Counted from the first letter of the stretch, positions 34,114 to 43,116 are shown. The stretch: 45,125 bases of DNA from an uncultured Chromatiaceae bacterium (GCA_945787785.1 CALZIO010000018.1:1-45125); one strand, 5' to 3'. The notes: a model not told the origin generated them from the sequence alone. A program made the numbers and translations.

Positions 34114-34758
34114 CTATTTATCTATTAATTTCACCGTTTGGATATAACCCGTCCTGGCAAAAAAGAGTAACCAGGTCACGATGCCAAATAACTTTGCTCC
34201 ATCTTCTAAGAGAAATTGAAGTTCGCTTTGAGGCATCCACATGTCTGTGGCAAGTGACAAGGCAAACAGACCGCAGGCGAGCAACAGGATTGAATATTCC
34301 ATGGTCAAAATCAATTTGCCGAAGATCAGGAAATACAAGGACACCAGTACCAGATAGCCGACAATAACTGCAGCTTGCGGAATACCCAGGGAATAGGGAA
34401 ACACGAATTCGTGGAACATCAAAAAATCATCCAGCATTAACAGTAAGGTAAACAAACCGGAAAACAGCAGAAATCTGCCAACCCGGGGATCGCCTTTTTT
34501 AAACTGAATGACACTGCAAAAAAAACAGATAGCCAGGGCAGCACACCAGAAAATGATGCCGATGTTTGAGACCATGCCGACAAAGGGATGGCCATACATG
34601 GTGATGGCAGGGTCTCGGGTAAAATAAGCCACGGATATATCGAAATGTTCTGCTATCGCAGCGAAACTATAAAGCAATCCTATTAACAAGAGGTAAGTGA
34701 CCAGGTATATCTTGAAATGGCGCCGCAACTGCTGCAGGGAAGTATCGATTAATGACAT
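34114..34758 (-). CDS. Six-helix membrane protein of unknown function
   Basis: The 214-residue protein has about six transmembrane helices and short loops. Polar residues within helices are notable: LLMLDDFLMFHE in helix 3, LATDMWMPQ after helix 5, and LLFFARTGY in helix 6. Together they could form an intramembrane active site. AAGGAT lies 7 nt before the start. It follows the SGNH/TPR gene by 12 bp and is therefore in the same operon. Similar small membrane proteins accompany exported hydrolase or transferase genes. Its role is unknown. Confidence 0.65.
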   Translation of the reverse strand: MSLIDTSLQQLRRHFKIYLVTYLLLIGLLYSFAAIAEHFDISVAYFTRDPAITMYGHPFVGMVSNIGIIFWCAALAICFFCSVIQFKKGDPRVGRFLLFSGLFTLLLMLDDFLMFHEFVFPYSLGIPQAAVIVGYLVLVSLYFLIFGKLILTMEYSILLLACGLFALSLATDMWMPQSELQFLLEDGAKLFGIVTWLLFFARTGYIQTVKLIDK

Positions 34759-34770
34759 AAATAATCCTTG

Positions 34771-36678
34771 TTAGTTTGCTGTGTCACCGCTGTCAGATCC
34801 ACGGGTTAATTGCAGGTGTTTGTCTAGTAGCGCGATCAATCGCTGTAGTTGTTTAGAGTCCGGTGCAATCTCTTCCAGCAGGTTGATGGTTAGCCTGGCC
34901 TCTTCGACTTCATCAAAGGTGATATGGACAAAGCCGAGGTTGTAGATGATCTGTGGGTCTTCCGGAAAATGACTTAAGGCCGTCTCAAGGTGTTCTCGAG
35001 CCTCTCCTGGCCGTTGCATCATTAGTAATACCTGTCCGGCCTGTTTGCTGGCATAACCTGTTTCTTTGATTTGTAGCGATGTCAGCAACATCGACAAGGC
35101 CATTTCCAACTGTTTGTGGTCTAGCAAAAAATCACTGGCGAGCAAATAATAATCGACGTGGTATGGGTCTGAACTGATTAGTGCTTTAAATTCACGAAAG
35201 GCAAGTTCGTACTTGCCTTTAGATTGGTAATGCTTCGCTAGCGTCACGTGGGCATCTGTAAAGCCGATTTCATCTTTGTAGGTCTTGTAGGCTAACTCTT
35301 CAACAATATTGCGCGGTTTGTAATTCGCAATAGTACGTTCCCCAGGACCTTTTGGCTTATAAGGATAATTATCGGTAAGATTGATAATGCGGAGTTCGCC
35401 AAGCGCCCAGTCCAGCTCTGTGATCGGCCAGGCCTGGCGATAAAATTGATCTGAACGCAGATTGGCGGAATCCCATTCATCATCAATAAAGCCCTTTTCA
35501 TGAAGCGTACGGAAAAAGGCTTCACTCATTAACAAGTAACCATCCACGTTAGGATGAAGATGCTCCAGCATCAACTCTTTGCCGACAATACCGTCTCGGG
35601 CTGAATCCTGAAAATACTTTTTCATTGGTACAACAGGCACATTGAATTGCGCGGCTATCTTGTGAATGCTTTGGTTAAATTCTTCCGGAGCACGAAAACG
35701 GAGGCCATCCAGGTCCTTGGCCATTGTGTAAGCCTCTCTGGCAATACCAAACATTTGCTGCTGGTCAAGCTGTTGACCCCACTCGTAAATCAGATCGGCG
35801 GGCATATGACTCCCATCTTCCACCGAGATAAAGGGAGGGTGGTCACGCAGGTTGCTCACCAGCTCGCTCAGCATAACCGGCACCCCCGCCGCTTTTGCCT
35901 TTGTCAGGATCTCGCTGAGGTTTGCTTCATAGTTTGCCTTAGCATTTTGGTAGGTGTCGCTGCCATAGGCGATGCTGTTTTCACCCACCATCTGGCTCAT
36001 TAGCGTGGCGCGACCAGTCGAATTTTTATCACTGCTCATGTCTGGTTGAATGTTGCTACTGATCAAATCGTGGATTAACTGGAAGGTCTTAAGCTTTAAT
36101 AAACTTAGGTAAGTCTTTATGATCCAGCGGGCCTGCCCTACTGATTGCGAAGATCCCGCACCAAGCACACCGTAGAACTCGTTGTGACCTGCATATATCA
36201 AAATTGCATTCGGCTGGTGTTCCAGGATCTCATCAGTGAAGTCCAGCAGCGTAAAACTATTGACTGCTGCAATGCCGGTGTTGACGACCTCTATATATTT
36301 ATCTGGAAACGCATCTGATAAACGCTGTTCCAATATTCGAGTGAATAGCACATTGTGCGGGTATGGCCAGCTTGCAGTGGTTGAACCCCCCATCACAAAG
36401 ATGCGATAGCCATTTTCCGGTTTCTCTTTTTTGAAAAAATCCTGGGGAGGTTGTGGGGTCGAATAGCCACTTGGAAAATAACGATCTGCGACGTTGGGAT
36501 TGGTAACCCAATGCTCCCCACTCGCAAACGCTTGCGGAGCTGAGATAAACAGACTTAGTTCTTTGCCATAACCAGCCGCGCGCAAACCCAACTCGAGCAG
36601 AACAAAGAAGGCGATAGGAATCAGCAATGCAATCACATAAAAATAATACTGCTTTATGGATTTTTGCTGTGTTTTCAT
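34771..36678 (-). CDS. Membrane-anchored SGNH/GDSL hydrolase-like protein with C-terminal TPRs
   Basis: The 635-residue protein has an N-terminal membrane anchor (YVIALLIPIAFFVLLELGL). An SGNH fold follows: FVMGGSTTAS (block I, nucleophile Ser within 97-103), NTGIAAVNSF (block II, Gly), YAGHNEFYG (block III, Asn at 164-168) and LEHLHPNVDGY (block V, His at 373-377). All catalytic blocks are present. From about 455 to the end are helical TPR-like repeats (YHVDYYLLASDFLLDHKQ, PQIIYNLGFVHITF). It is a likely periplasm-facing esterase or acyl/carbamoyl-transfer enzyme. It is divergent from the SxtJ/DUF5989/carbamoyltransferase set, with which such SGNH proteins commonly co-occur. Confidence 0.85.
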   Translation of the reverse strand: MKTQQKSIKQYYFYVIALLIPIAFFVLLELGLRAAGYGKELSLFISAPQAFASGEHWVTNPNVADRYFPSGYSTPQPPQDFFKKEKPENGYRIFVMGGSTTASWPYPHNVLFTRILEQRLSDAFPDKYIEVVNTGIAAVNSFTLLDFTDEILEHQPNAILIYAGHNEFYGVLGAGSSQSVGQARWIIKTYLSLLKLKTFQLIHDLISSNIQPDMSSDKNSTGRATLMSQMVGENSIAYGSDTYQNAKANYEANLSEILTKAKAAGVPVMLSELVSNLRDHPPFISVEDGSHMPADLIYEWGQQLDQQQMFGIAREAYTMAKDLDGLRFRAPEEFNQSIHKIAAQFNVPVVPMKKYFQDSARDGIVGKELMLEHLHPNVDGYLLMSEAFFRTLHEKGFIDDEWDSANLRSDQFYRQAWPITELDWALGELRIINLTDNYPYKPKGPGERTIANYKPRNIVEELAYKTYKDEIGFTDAHVTLAKHYQSKGKYELAFREFKALISSDPYHVDYYLLASDFLLDHKQLEMALSMLLTSLQIKETGYASKQAGQVLLMMQRPGEAREHLETALSHFPEDPQIIYNLGFVHITFDEVEEARLTINLLEEIAPDSKQLQRLIALLDKHLQLTRGSDSGDTAN

Positions 36679-36762
36679 CGGGATTGAGAAGGTTGACAGG
36701 TGCTTCCGTGCATTCTGACTGTAATCCTGTAGAAGTTAGATAACTTGTTGTATATTAAGGAT

Positions 36763-36778
36763 TCGGCCGCGCGGCCGA
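36763..36778. promoter_or_regulatory. 16-bp GC-only-core palindrome in divergent promoter region
   Basis: TCGGCCGCGCGGCCGA is a perfect palindrome in otherwise AT-rich DNA, roughly midway between the SGNH and SxtJ-like genes. A second one, AAGTTA-GA-TAACTT, lies at 36733-36746. Either could be an operator controlling both directions; a cruciform or a relic is also possible. Confidence 0.4.
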
Positions 36779-36878
36779 CAACTTTAACAAGCATCCCAAA
36801 ACCGAAATATCGATTGGACTCCTAGCCAACTGACTATACGGTTGACCATCATAACTGGAATGGAAGCTGGATTTAAAC

Positions 36879-37265
36879 ATGACCACTAATTACCGTCAGG
36901 AGAGACAGCTTGGCATTGTGCTGGCGTGGATTGCCTCCCTCATTGCCTTATGGCCCTTGCTTGATGACTATTCAATCTCCTGGGGCTGGTATCTAGCTGC
37001 AATCACGTTTGCCCTGCTGAGTTGGCAAGCCCCGGGCCTGCTAACACCGTTATTGAAGCTCTGGCTCAGGATTGGTCACGTACTGGGAATTATTAATACC
37101 CACCTGTTACTTGGTATCGCCTTCTACTTATTGATCACTCCTCTTGCCATCATTTTCAAGTTAATGGGACGAGATGCCCTCAACTTGCATGGAAACAAGA
37201 TAGCCAGTTACTGGCAACGCCATGAGAAGAAATGGTCACCCAACTCTTTCAGGAGACAATTCTGA
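36879..37265 (+). CDS. SxtJ-like membrane protein
   Basis: The 128-residue protein has about three hydrophobic helices (LGIVLAWIASLIALWPLL, WGWYLAAITFALLSW, LLLGIAFYLLITPLAIIFKLMG). It ends with a basic tail containing LNLHGNKIASYWQRHEK. Order, size and the context upstream of a carbamoyltransferase match SxtJ, a protein of unknown function encoded beside the O-carbamoyltransferase SxtI in saxitoxin clusters. Many bacteria carry the same set without saxitoxin genes, and no other sxt gene is present here. Its stop overlaps the next start (TGATG). Confidence 0.75.
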   Translation: MTTNYRQERQLGIVLAWIASLIALWPLLDDYSISWGWYLAAITFALLSWQAPGLLTPLLKLWLRIGHVLGIINTHLLLGIAFYLLITPLAIIFKLMGRDALNLHGNKIASYWQRHEKKWSPNSFRRQF

Positions 37266-37414
37266 TGGAATTCCTATCAGAGCTGTGGCAATTTCTGAAA
37301 GTCAGAAAAAAACTCTGGCTGGCGCCGGTGGTCGCCATCCTGTTGCTATTGTCACTGTTGATTGTGTTTGTTCAGGGCAGTGCCCTCGCCCCGCTAATCT
37401 ACTCTGTATTCTAA
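37265..37414 (+). CDS. DUF5989-like (SxtK-type) single-span membrane protein
   Basis: The 49-residue protein (MEFLSELWQFLKVRKKLWLA start) has one membrane helix (APVVAILLLLSLLIVFVQG) and a short tail (SALAPLIYSVF). The pattern 'F..ELW.FL..RKKWWL.P' and the ending 'AP.IY..F' match the small DUF5989 proteins found between SxtJ-like and carbamoyltransferase genes. The start overlaps the previous stop by one base, and the stop is 1 bp from the next start, so all three are translationally coupled. It probably docks the carbamoyltransferase at the membrane; this is inference. Confidence 0.78.
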   Translation: MEFLSELWQFLKVRKKLWLAPVVAILLLLSLLIVFVQGSALAPLIYSVF

Positions 37415-37415
37415 C

Positions 37416-39206
37416 GTGTGGATACTCGGTCTTTCCGCTTACTACCATGACAGTGCGGCGGCACTCATCAAGGATGGCAAGGTTATAGCAGCCGCCCAGG
37501 AAGAACGGTTTTGCCGTGAAAAACACTACGCTGGCTTTCCCACACAGGCAGTCGAATATTGTCTGAGTGAAGCAGGCATAAGCCTGGCTCAGATAGACAA
37601 TATCGTCTTCTACGAGAAGCCCTTTCTCAAGTTCGAACGCCTACTGGAAACCTATCATGCTTTTGCCCCACAGGGCTTTGGCTCGTTCGTAAAAGCTATG
37701 CCACTCTGGCTGAAAGAGAAGCTGTTTCAGAAACGTCTGCTCAAGCAAGAGTTGTTTGCAATAGCGTCTGATGTTGATGTAACTGATAAATTACTCTTTT
37801 CCGAACATCATCTGTCTCATGCTGCCTCAGCCTTTTACCCTTCCCCTTTTAATAAAGCCTTAATCCTGACAATGGATGGTACCGGTGAATGGGCTACTAC
37901 CTCAGTGATGATGGGGGATGGCAAAGATATTGAGTTGTTAAAAGAGATTCATTTCCCCCATTCATTAGGCCTGCTCTATTCAGCCTTTACCTATTACTGC
38001 GGTTTTAAAGTAAATGCCGGTGAATACAAACTGATGGGGCTGGCACCCTATGGTAAACCAAAGTATGTCGACCTGATTCGAGAGCATCTGATTGATATTG
38101 CTGACGACGGCAGCTTTCGTCTCAACATGCGTTATTTTAATTATTGCACCGGCCTGACCATGACCAATCAACGCTTCGACCAGCTATTTGGTCGAGGACC
38201 ACGCCAACCCGACTCTGACATCACTCAGTTGGATATGGACCTGGCCCACTCAATCCAGGTAGTGACTGAAGAAATCATATTGAAGCTGGCGCGATCATTA
38301 CGGCAAGAATATGGTGTGGAAAATTTATGCCTGGCCGGTGGTGTGGCATTAAACTGTGTCGCCAACGGTAAGTTATTCCGCGAAGGTATGTTTGATGATA
38401 TCTGGTTTCAACCCGCCGCCGGTGACGCAGGTGCCGCCCTTGGAGCCGCCCTGGTTGGCCATCACCTGCATCATCAACAGCCTCGTGTAACGTTCGATGG
38501 CGAAGATGGAATGCAAGGCGCTTATCTTGGCCCATCATTTAGTGATGATGAAATTCTGGCGGCTCTTGAACAGTCTGGCTTGTCTTATCAGAAACTGGAT
38601 GAAGCGGAGTTACTTGAATCAGCAGCACACGCCCTAGCGAATGAAAAAGTGATTGGCTGGTTTCAAGGACGCATGGAATTTGGTCCCAGGGCCCTGGGCA
38701 ATCGCAGTATTTTAGGTGACCCCCGCTCGGCCAAAACTCAATCGATCATGAATCTTAAAATAAAATTTCGCGAATCCTTCCGCCCCTTTGCACCCTCGGT
38801 ATTGCGCGAAAATGTGAATGAATATTTTGAGTTGGATTGCGACAGCCCCTACATGTTGTTGGTAGCCCCTGTACAAGCGCAGCGACGAAAAGTAATGATT
38901 GAGTCAGATCAGCAAATAACCGGGCTGGAGCAAGTTAATCTGGCACGCTCAGATATCCCTGCTGTAACCCATGTGGATTACAGCGCCCGGATTCAAACGG
39001 TATCCGATAAAACCAATCCTTTGTATTACCGCTTGATACAGGCATTTAAAGCGCTAACGGGTTATGGCCTGGTGGTAAATACTTCATTTAATGTAAGAGG
39101 CGAACCAATCGTTTGCACACCCGAAGATGCCTTAAAATGTTTCATGAAAACTGAAATAGACGAGCTTTATATTGGAAACTACAAGGTGGTTAAGCGGTGT
39201 GATTAA
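37416..39206 (+). CDS. Carbamoyltransferase (NodU/CmcH/SxtI family)
   Basis: The 596-residue protein starts at GTG. The N-terminal Kae1-like ATPase fold carries ILGLSAYYHDSAAALIKDG and SEHHLSHAASAFYPS (metal His), then AGGVALNCVANGK and AAGDAGAALGAALVG. The C-terminal YrdC-like part contains GRMEFGPRALGNRSILGDPR and VNTSFNVRGEPIVCTPEDA. All are hallmarks of O-carbamoyltransferases that use carbamoyl phosphate and ATP to modify hydroxyl groups of natural products or glycans. It is the last gene of the coupled trio. The acceptor is unknown; the neighbouring SGNH enzyme suggests an envelope polysaccharide or lipid-linked glycan. Confidence 0.93.
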   Translation: MWILGLSAYYHDSAAALIKDGKVIAAAQEERFCREKHYAGFPTQAVEYCLSEAGISLAQIDNIVFYEKPFLKFERLLETYHAFAPQGFGSFVKAMPLWLKEKLFQKRLLKQELFAIASDVDVTDKLLFSEHHLSHAASAFYPSPFNKALILTMDGTGEWATTSVMMGDGKDIELLKEIHFPHSLGLLYSAFTYYCGFKVNAGEYKLMGLAPYGKPKYVDLIREHLIDIADDGSFRLNMRYFNYCTGLTMTNQRFDQLFGRGPRQPDSDITQLDMDLAHSIQVVTEEIILKLARSLRQEYGVENLCLAGGVALNCVANGKLFREGMFDDIWFQPAAGDAGAALGAALVGHHLHHQQPRVTFDGEDGMQGAYLGPSFSDDEILAALEQSGLSYQKLDEAELLESAAHALANEKVIGWFQGRMEFGPRALGNRSILGDPRSAKTQSIMNLKIKFRESFRPFAPSVLRENVNEYFELDCDSPYMLLVAPVQAQRRKVMIESDQQITGLEQVNLARSDIPAVTHVDYSARIQTVSDKTNPLYYRLIQAFKALTGYGLVVNTSFNVRGEPIVCTPEDALKCFMKTEIDELYIGNYKVVKRCD

Positions 39207-39343
39207 ATCGAAAAGAGAAACCTGTAGGCGAAATATCCACTTAACACTGCTCTAAATTAGTCTATTATTATCCTTAGTCACGAACTCTAACGCAGTCTGC
39301 TCCTACGGAACCTAAGTACAGCCTCAGTGAAAGAGACTTGATT

Positions 39344-40039
39344 ATGGTAACAAAGACCCTAATAGACAAAGGTAAGTTTTTATCCAGTATTCCTCTGTTT
39401 GCTGAATTGGCAGCGGACGAAATCAAGGAACTGGTCACCATAACCCACAGCGAACGTATAAAAAATCAAACAGTGATTTTCAGAGAAGGTGACCTGGGCA
39501 CTGCGATGTACTTCATCGTCAGCGGCGTTGTCAGGGTTAGCATTTCATTGGCAGAAAATGAGGACCTCACATTAGGTCGTGTTGGTTCTGGTGAGGCATT
39601 TGGTGAAATCGCTCTTTTCGATAGCAGGCAAAGGACTGCCAGTGTTACCACGCTAGAATCCTGTGAATTTCTGGTCATTGATCGAGATGCATTTATTGGT
39701 TTCTTGATGGATCACCCTCCTGTCGCTATTCAACTACTCTCTACCATGTCAAAACGGCTAAGAACGACCAATGATTTAATTAAAGATACGCTTTATGTGA
39801 ATGTGGGGTATCGGCTGGCCGAAACACTTCAGAACCTGGCAACTGGCTATGGTAAAAACACCAAACACGGCCTGCGTATTGATATGGACTTTACTGACTT
39901 GGAATTGGCTGCAATTTCCAAACTTCCACAGGAAGTTGTCACTGCACAGCTACAAAATTGGAGTAGTGAAGGATTAATTGATATGCAGCATGGCTATATC
40001 ACATTGATAAAGCCATATGAGCTCGCTCATAATCACTAG
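39344..40039 (+). CDS. Crp/Fnr-type cyclic-nucleotide-binding protein with altered recognition helix
   Basis: Start taken at ATG 39344, since GAGA is well placed; a TTG two codons earlier is less likely. The 231-residue protein has a cNMP-binding domain with the phosphate-binding cassette FGEIALFDSRQRTAS (about 86-100), including the Arg that holds the cyclic phosphate. The C-terminal winged helix aligns with that of the next gene. Its recognition helix reads LPQEVVTAQLQNW, whereas Crp has SRETVGRIL: the two DNA-contacting Arg are replaced by Gln and Ala. It may therefore bind other DNA, or act without specific DNA binding. It precedes a second Crp-like gene. Confidence 0.82.
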   Translation: MVTKTLIDKGKFLSSIPLFAELAADEIKELVTITHSERIKNQTVIFREGDLGTAMYFIVSGVVRVSISLAENEDLTLGRVGSGEAFGEIALFDSRQRTASVTTLESCEFLVIDRDAFIGFLMDHPPVAIQLLSTMSKRLRTTNDLIKDTLYVNVGYRLAETLQNLATGYGKNTKHGLRIDMDFTDLELAAISKLPQEVVTAQLQNWSSEGLIDMQHGYITLIKPYELAHNH

Positions 40040-40048
40040 AGTTAGGCC

Positions 40049-40064
40049 TGAGTAAGTTTACTCA
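40049..40064. promoter_or_regulatory. 16-bp palindrome upstream of second Crp-like gene
   Basis: TGAGTAA-GT-TTACTCA lies just after the stop of the first Crp-like gene and about 150 bp before the second. Its symmetry is typical of dimeric regulators but it does not match TGTGA. It could be an operator or a weak terminator stem; there is no U-tract. Confidence 0.35.
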
Positions 40065-40211
40065 TGTTGCTCAAGACATTGATTCATGTAATTATTACCC
40101 CGTTCTTAGGCGGTGAGCTGATGATACTTTATTCCATAACCAGCTTGCTCACTTGGTAAAAGTGAACTACTTTTTTAAAGTAAATATCATGCGTGATAAT
40201 GGGATTCGGCT

Positions 40212-40865
40212 ATGAACCATCTATTGAATAACATTCCATTATTTGACGAGTTAGAGCAGGACGAGCGCGATGCCTTAACACGCCGCTTGAATATCAGACA
40301 GTTCCCCAAGAATGCAGTCATCATTCTTGATGGCGATGAAAGTGATTCGTTGTACATCATTCTCGCTGGTAAAGTTAAGGTGTTTCTGACGGATGATGAG
40401 GGCAAAGAAGTAATACTTAATTATCAAGGCGCTGGAGAGTATTTTGGCGAGATGGCACTGCTTGATGAGTCACCGCGCTCTGCGTCCGTAATAACACTTG
40501 AGTCATCTAAAATCGCTGTTCTGAGCAAACATGATTTTATGCAATGCCTATCAGAACATCCCAAGATTGCTATGAGCATCATCCGGCACCTGACCACGCG
40601 CTTACGGTCCCTGACAGATAAAGTTAAAAACCTTGCATTAATGAATGTTTATGGGCGAGTTACCCACACCTTAATAGATCTATCCGAGCTTGAAGGTGAA
40701 AACCGTGTCGTTTCAGAACGCCTGACACAACAGGAATTAGCCAACTTGGTAGGCGCCTCTCGGGAGATGGTCACGCGAATTCTCAAAGACCTAACCAAAG
40801 GTGGCTACATCGACATCCAAAATAAGAAAATCACCATTAAGGAAAAATTGCCCTCAGCTTGGTAG
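40212..40865 (+). CDS. Crp-type cyclic-AMP-responsive regulator
   Basis: The 217-residue protein has a cNMP-binding domain with cassette FGEMALLDESPRSAS (about 78-92, conserved Glu and Arg). A long dimer helix follows, then a winged helix: LTQQELANLVGASREMVTRILKDLTKGGYI. The recognition helix keeps Arg, Glu and Arg at the positions equivalent to E. coli CRP R180, E181 and R185, so it should read TGTGA half-sites. A perfect such site lies at 19931-19946. No Fnr-type N-terminal cysteine cluster is present. It is 13 bp upstream of the cyclase gene and very probably in its operon. Whether it is the main Crp of the organism cannot be told from the window. Confidence 0.88.
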   Translation: MNHLLNNIPLFDELEQDERDALTRRLNIRQFPKNAVIILDGDESDSLYIILAGKVKVFLTDDEGKEVILNYQGAGEYFGEMALLDESPRSASVITLESSKIAVLSKHDFMQCLSEHPKIAMSIIRHLTTRLRSLTDKVKNLALMNVYGRVTHTLIDLSELEGENRVVSERLTQQELANLVGASREMVTRILKDLTKGGYIDIQNKKITIKEKLPSAW

Positions 40866-40878
40866 CCATTAGCTATTC

Positions 40879-43116
40879 ATGTCCCGCATTTACAAAGCGC
40901 TGCTATTAGGAGGAATCACGGCGCTAGTAGGCGTCATTATCACCCTCACACCGCTGGGTATCAATCTGGAAGAAAACTACGGTCTCGACTGGTTATTTAA
41001 AATTCGCGGCGAACACAAACCGCCACCAGAAGTAGTTGTAGTAGCTATTGATAAAGCCTCAACCGACGTTATGGATCTACCACGACAATTGGATCGCTGG
41101 TCACGCGCCTATCATGCCGAACTAGTCAATGCCTTAGTCGAACTTGGAGCCGAAGTAATCGCTTTCGATATCCTGTTCAGTGAGTCGCGCGACCACATCG
41201 GCGATGAAGCATTCGCTCAAGCACTCCGCCACGCCGACAATACCGTTTTGATCTCCAAATTAGCTCGCCAAAAACAAGGCATCACCAATGAGCTAGGACA
41301 AAACCTTGGCGAGCTGGTCATGGAGCAGTTGACACCTCCACTAAGCCAATTTGCTGATGCTACAAAAGGTGTTGCGCCATTTATTTTGCCAAAAGTACCT
41401 GCCCAGGTGAGGCAATACTGGACATTTAGACAATCTGACACGCCGACACCGACGCTGCCTTTAGTCGTCCTGCAATTGTATGGTTTACAAGTTTATGATG
41501 AATGGCTTGAGTTAATTCGGCAAATCGATCCCAACTATGCCCGGCAACTGCCTGAACAAGCCACTGAGATTCGCTCTACCCAACAACTGATTAATCTGAT
41601 CAAGCAACTGCGGCAGACTTTTTCCAGTCACTCTGAGTTGGGAAAAATTCTCCTCGGCAGTCTTGCAAGTAGCTCTCTTGATAGCAAAACAACACGCATT
41701 ATCAAGGCATTGATAAAGAGCTATGAGGGGGATACAAACGGCTACCTCAATTTTTATGGTGGGCCGCGCACAATTCAAACACTACCTTATTACCAAATTG
41801 TCAGTACACCATCAAACCTAAGTTCTCCCGTCGATATAAAAGGTAAAGTGGTTTTCGTTGGTCTCTCTGAACAACTCATTCAAGCACAAGAAGACGGCTT
41901 TCTAACAGTTTTTTCCCAACCCGATGGCAGCGACTTGGCAGGTGTGGAGATTGCAGCCACTGCTTTCGGCAACCTAATTGATGATGATTTGATTCGTCCG
42001 CTCAATTCGGGATTATATCTAACACTTCTCATCCTTTGGGGACTGATGATTAGTGTAATTTGTTACAGATTTCGAGGATTACTCGCATTGAGTATCACTG
42101 TGCTAGTTTCTGTAAGCTACTTCTACGCAGCCTACATAAGTTTTGTTCACTCCAATCTCTGGTTACCAATTGTTATTCCTATTTTTTTCCAGGCGCCATT
42201 GGCATTCTTTATGGGCTTGGCGTGGCACTATCGGGAAAGTAGCCATCAACGGCAACGCCTTCAGAATGCCTTCAGTTATTATGTACCGACTGAAATTGTG
42301 CAACGATATTCTGACGAGTCTCAGACAATCAGTGCCGGTGGTCAGCTTGTCCATGGTACGTGCATGTTCACTGATGCCGAACAGTACACACGTTTATCAG
42401 AAGCGCTTGAACCGCAAATCTTAAGCACCTTGATGAACGATTACTACGAAACCTTGTTTGCCGCCGTACGGCAACGAGACGGTATCGTATCTGATGTTAT
42501 CGGTGACGCAATGCTGGCGTTATGGACCGCTGAAGAAAAAAACGATGCGTTATCGAGCAAGGCCTGTGCCGCCGCCTTGGCGATTGTTCAAGAGATCCAA
42601 CGCAATTCGGCGTCAAACCAGCCCCATGCTCTATCAACGCGGATTGGCCTACACCACGGACCTATTTTGCTGGGTAATGTGGGTGCTGTTGACCACTTTG
42701 AATATCGTGCAGTTGGCGATGTTGTGAATACAGCAACCCGTATCGAAGGACTTAATAAGTTGCTTGGCACCCGTATTTTGGCAACAGAAGGGGTAATAGC
42801 CCATACTAAAAACATACTTCATCGAAAAGTCGGTCATTTTATTCTTGCTGGAAAAACCCAGCATTTGGAAATATATGAAGTAATGGATGATGAACAGAGT
42901 GCTGACAGTAGATTGGAAAAGTATTTAACTAATTTCGATAGTGCATTGGATGCATTTTATTCGGCGCAATGGCATGAGGCACTGGCGCAGTTCGACGCAT
43001 TGCTACGTCAACAGCCATTGGATGGCCCTACACTTTATTATCATGAGCTGAGTAAGGCGTTTAGTTTGACTGCTCCTTCTGATTGGCGCGGTGTCATTAA
43101 ACTCGCGCATAAGTAA
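40879..43116 (+). CDS. CHASE2-domain class III nucleotide cyclase
   Basis: The 745-residue protein has an N-terminal helix, an extracytoplasmic CHASE2 sensor (about 25-375; EVVVVAIDKAS and AEVIAFDILFSE), three transmembrane helices (about 375-450) and a cytoplasmic cyclase domain (about 485-670). Metal Asp residues are in MFTDAEQYT (near 496) and VIGDAML (near 541). The transition-state Asn and Arg are in VVNTATR (near 615-621). The purine-specifying Lys expected before IGD is replaced by Asp (SDVIGD), and the second specificity site is Arg (EYRAVGD), as in one subfamily of bacterial cyclases. It is probably active as a homodimer, making cAMP or another cNMP. It is co-transcribed with the Crp-type gene. 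The tail may hold one TPR-like unit. Confidence 0.9.
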   Translation: MSRIYKALLLGGITALVGVIITLTPLGINLEENYGLDWLFKIRGEHKPPPEVVVVAIDKASTDVMDLPRQLDRWSRAYHAELVNALVELGAEVIAFDILFSESRDHIGDEAFAQALRHADNTVLISKLARQKQGITNELGQNLGELVMEQLTPPLSQFADATKGVAPFILPKVPAQVRQYWTFRQSDTPTPTLPLVVLQLYGLQVYDEWLELIRQIDPNYARQLPEQATEIRSTQQLINLIKQLRQTFSSHSELGKILLGSLASSSLDSKTTRIIKALIKSYEGDTNGYLNFYGGPRTIQTLPYYQIVSTPSNLSSPVDIKGKVVFVGLSEQLIQAQEDGFLTVFSQPDGSDLAGVEIAATAFGNLIDDDLIRPLNSGLYLTLLILWGLMISVICYRFRGLLALSITVLVSVSYFYAAYISFVHSNLWLPIVIPIFFQAPLAFFMGLAWHYRESSHQRQRLQNAFSYYVPTEIVQRYSDESQTISAGGQLVHGTCMFTDAEQYTRLSEALEPQILSTLMNDYYETLFAAVRQRDGIVSDVIGDAMLALWTAEEKNDALSSKACAAALAIVQEIQRNSASNQPHALSTRIGLHHGPILLGNVGAVDHFEYRAVGDVVNTATRIEGLNKLLGTRILATEGVIAHTKNILHRKVGHFILAGKTQHLEIYEVMDDEQSADSRLEKYLTNFDSALDAFYSAQWHEALAQFDALLRQQPLDGPTLYYHELSKAFSLTAPSDWRGVIKLAHK

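Noticed and set aside
36879-39206. A saxitoxin biosynthesis cluster
   Set aside because: Only the sxtI, sxtJ and sxtK-type genes are present; these occur widely without toxin genes, and no other sxt gene is visible.
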